Assembly: GCA_017881145.1 (NCBI GenBank) | Contig: JADGRG010000518.1 | Span: 1-6,527 of the forward strand | DNA from: Sandaracinaceae bacterium | Lineage (GTDB): Bacteria > Myxococcota_A > Polyangia > Polyangiales > JAFGIB01 | Length of the DNA stretch: 6,527 bases | Reading direction: 5' to 3' | In this document: in pieces, positions 5,638-6,527 of the stretch | Numbering within the stretch: position 1 is the stretch's first letter | How the letters are laid out: each line of letters begins with the position of its first letter | The notes under the pieces: generated by a model | Seen by the model: only the letters and a program-made list of their open reading frames with translations | What the model was told of the DNA's origin: nothing | The model's database searches: none | Program-made: the position numbers and the translations under genes

Positions 5638-6527
5638 TTACTTGTAGAGTGCTTCGATCCGCTCGCCGTATTTCTTCAGCACGTTGCGGCGCTTGATCTT
5701 GAGCGTGGGCGTGAGCATGTCGTTCTGGGTGCTGAAGGGCTCGGGTTCGAGCAGGAAATCGTGCACAGCCTCGAAGCCTTTGAACTCGCGGCTTTGAGCG
5801 TCGACCTCGCGGCGCATGAACTCCTTCACGCGGGGGTTGGTCAAGAGCGTAGCGCGGTCGAGGCCGTGGGTATCGGCCCACGAGCCGAGCGCCAGCATAT
5901 CGGGGACGATCAGCGCGACGTTGTGCGGCTTGTCCGCGCCGTGGATGAAGCACTGCGTGATGTACGGACTGAGCTGCACCTTTTCTTCGAGCGGCGCGGG
6001 AGCCACGTACTTACCGTTGCTCAGCTTGTAGAGCTCTTTGACGCGGCCGGTTATGAAGACGAAGCCATCCTGATCGATGCGCCCCAGGTCTCCGCTGCGC
6101 AGGCCGCCGTCGGCTTGCAGCGTGGCTTTGGTCTCGTCGGGCAAGTTGTGGTAGCCGATCATCACGCTGGTGCCGCTGATGATGATCTCTCCTTCACCTT
6201 CGCCCGCGCCGACTGCGTTCTTGTCGAGCGTAATCTGGACCCCCGGGGCAGGCTTGCCGACCGAGCCTAGGCGCCTGGCCGTGGCGGTGCTCGCGGTCGA
6301 GCAGCCGGTGGTCTCCGTGAGCCCGTAGCCTTCCAGCACCAGGATGCCGAGGTTATCGATGAACTCTGCGACTTCCTTGGAGAGTGCAGCGGCACCCGAG
6401 ATCGCAAAGCGCAGCCGCCCCCCGAAGCGCGCCCGCACCTTCGAGAAGATCAGTCGTTCTGCTAGCGCAAGCGAGACGCGCTCGCCGAGCGTGAGCGCCT
6501 CGCCTTTCTTCTGCTTGGTCCTGGCGC
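5638..6527 (-). CDS. Long-chain fatty-acid-CoA ligase, FadD15-like (N-terminus beyond right edge)
   Basis: This enzyme activates fatty acids to acyl-CoA through an acyl-adenylate (ANL superfamily), for beta-oxidation or lipid synthesis. Only the C-terminal half is present: about 295 residues, open to the right edge, where long-chain family members are near 600. Visible parts, in order: the ISGAAALSKEVAEF region; GYGLTETTG, which contributes to ATP and acyl-adenylate binding (6330-6304); GEIIISG; SGDLG with the Asp that binds ribose (6096-6082); ITGRVKEL at the hinge to the mobile C-terminal domain (6054-6031); GKYVAPAPLEE; and the terminal PTLKIKR with the candidate catalytic Lys (5700-5698). 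The protein ends EALYK before TAA at 5640-5638. The GYGLTETT and LTPTLKIKR wording is typical of the long-chain AMP-forming (FAA1/FadD15) branch rather than the E. coli FadD branch. It converges on the zinc-ribbon gene with only 20 bp between stops. Fatty-acid chain length preference cannot be read. Confidence 0.93.
   Translation of the reverse strand, partial: ARTKQKKGEALTLGERVSLALAERLIFSKVRARFGGRLRFAISGAAALSKEVAEFIDNLGILVLEGYGLTETTGCSTASTATARRLGSVGKPAPGVQITLDKNAVGAGEGEGEIIISGTSVMIGYHNLPDETKATLQADGGLRSGDLGRIDQDGFVFITGRVKELYKLSNGKYVAPAPLEEKVQLSPYITQCFIHGADKPHNVALIVPDMLALGSWADTHGLDRATLLTNPRVKEFMRREVDAQSREFKGFEAVHDFLLEPEPFSTQNDMLTPTLKIKRRNVLKKYGERIEALYK

Overview
The window is GC-rich and dense in bacterial genes, with strong G/C preference at third codon positions. 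Its gene set (HrpB-type helicase, HtpG, a PRMT-like methyltransferase, a long-chain acyl-CoA synthetase) and the style of the proteins suggest a large-genome Gram-negative bacterium, most likely Myxococcota (the former deltaproteobacterial myxobacteria). That placement comes from protein character alone and was not tested with a tree or a search. There are no tRNA or rRNA genes, insertion sequences, CRISPR arrays or prophage genes.

Layout. Positions 1-1805, minus strand: an HrpB-type DEAH-box ATP-dependent helicase, starting inside the window and running off the left edge. Positions 1806-1935: a divergent intergenic region. Positions 1936-2112, plus strand: a 58-residue alanine- and lysine-rich small protein with a good ribosome binding site and no recognised family. 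Positions 2113-2247: a non-coding spacer with three exact 11-bp tandem repeats followed by a strong GC-rich hairpin. Positions 2248-3162, plus: a protein arginine methyltransferase-like enzyme with the SAM-binding, double-glutamate and THW motifs of the PRMT family. Positions 3163-3412: a spacer with a candidate heat-shock (sigma-32-like) promoter. Positions 3413-5314, plus: full-length htpG (bacterial Hsp90). Positions 5369-5617, plus: a small membrane-anchored zinc-ribbon protein with a Gly/Arg-rich linker. Positions 5638-6527, minus: the C-terminal half of a long-chain acyl-CoA synthetase entering from the right edge and convergent with the zinc-ribbon gene.

How they may work together. HrpB, HtpG and the acyl-CoA synthetase are ordinary housekeeping or accessory functions with no obvious shared pathway. 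The part worth attention is the plus-strand run small protein - PRMT-like enzyme - HtpG - Gly/Arg-rich zinc-ribbon protein. It places an arginine-methyltransferase-like enzyme close to a chaperone and to a protein whose linker resembles the Gly/Arg-rich substrates of type I PRMTs. That functional link is inference only. The spacers, the hairpin and the separate candidate promoter argue that these genes are not one simple operon.
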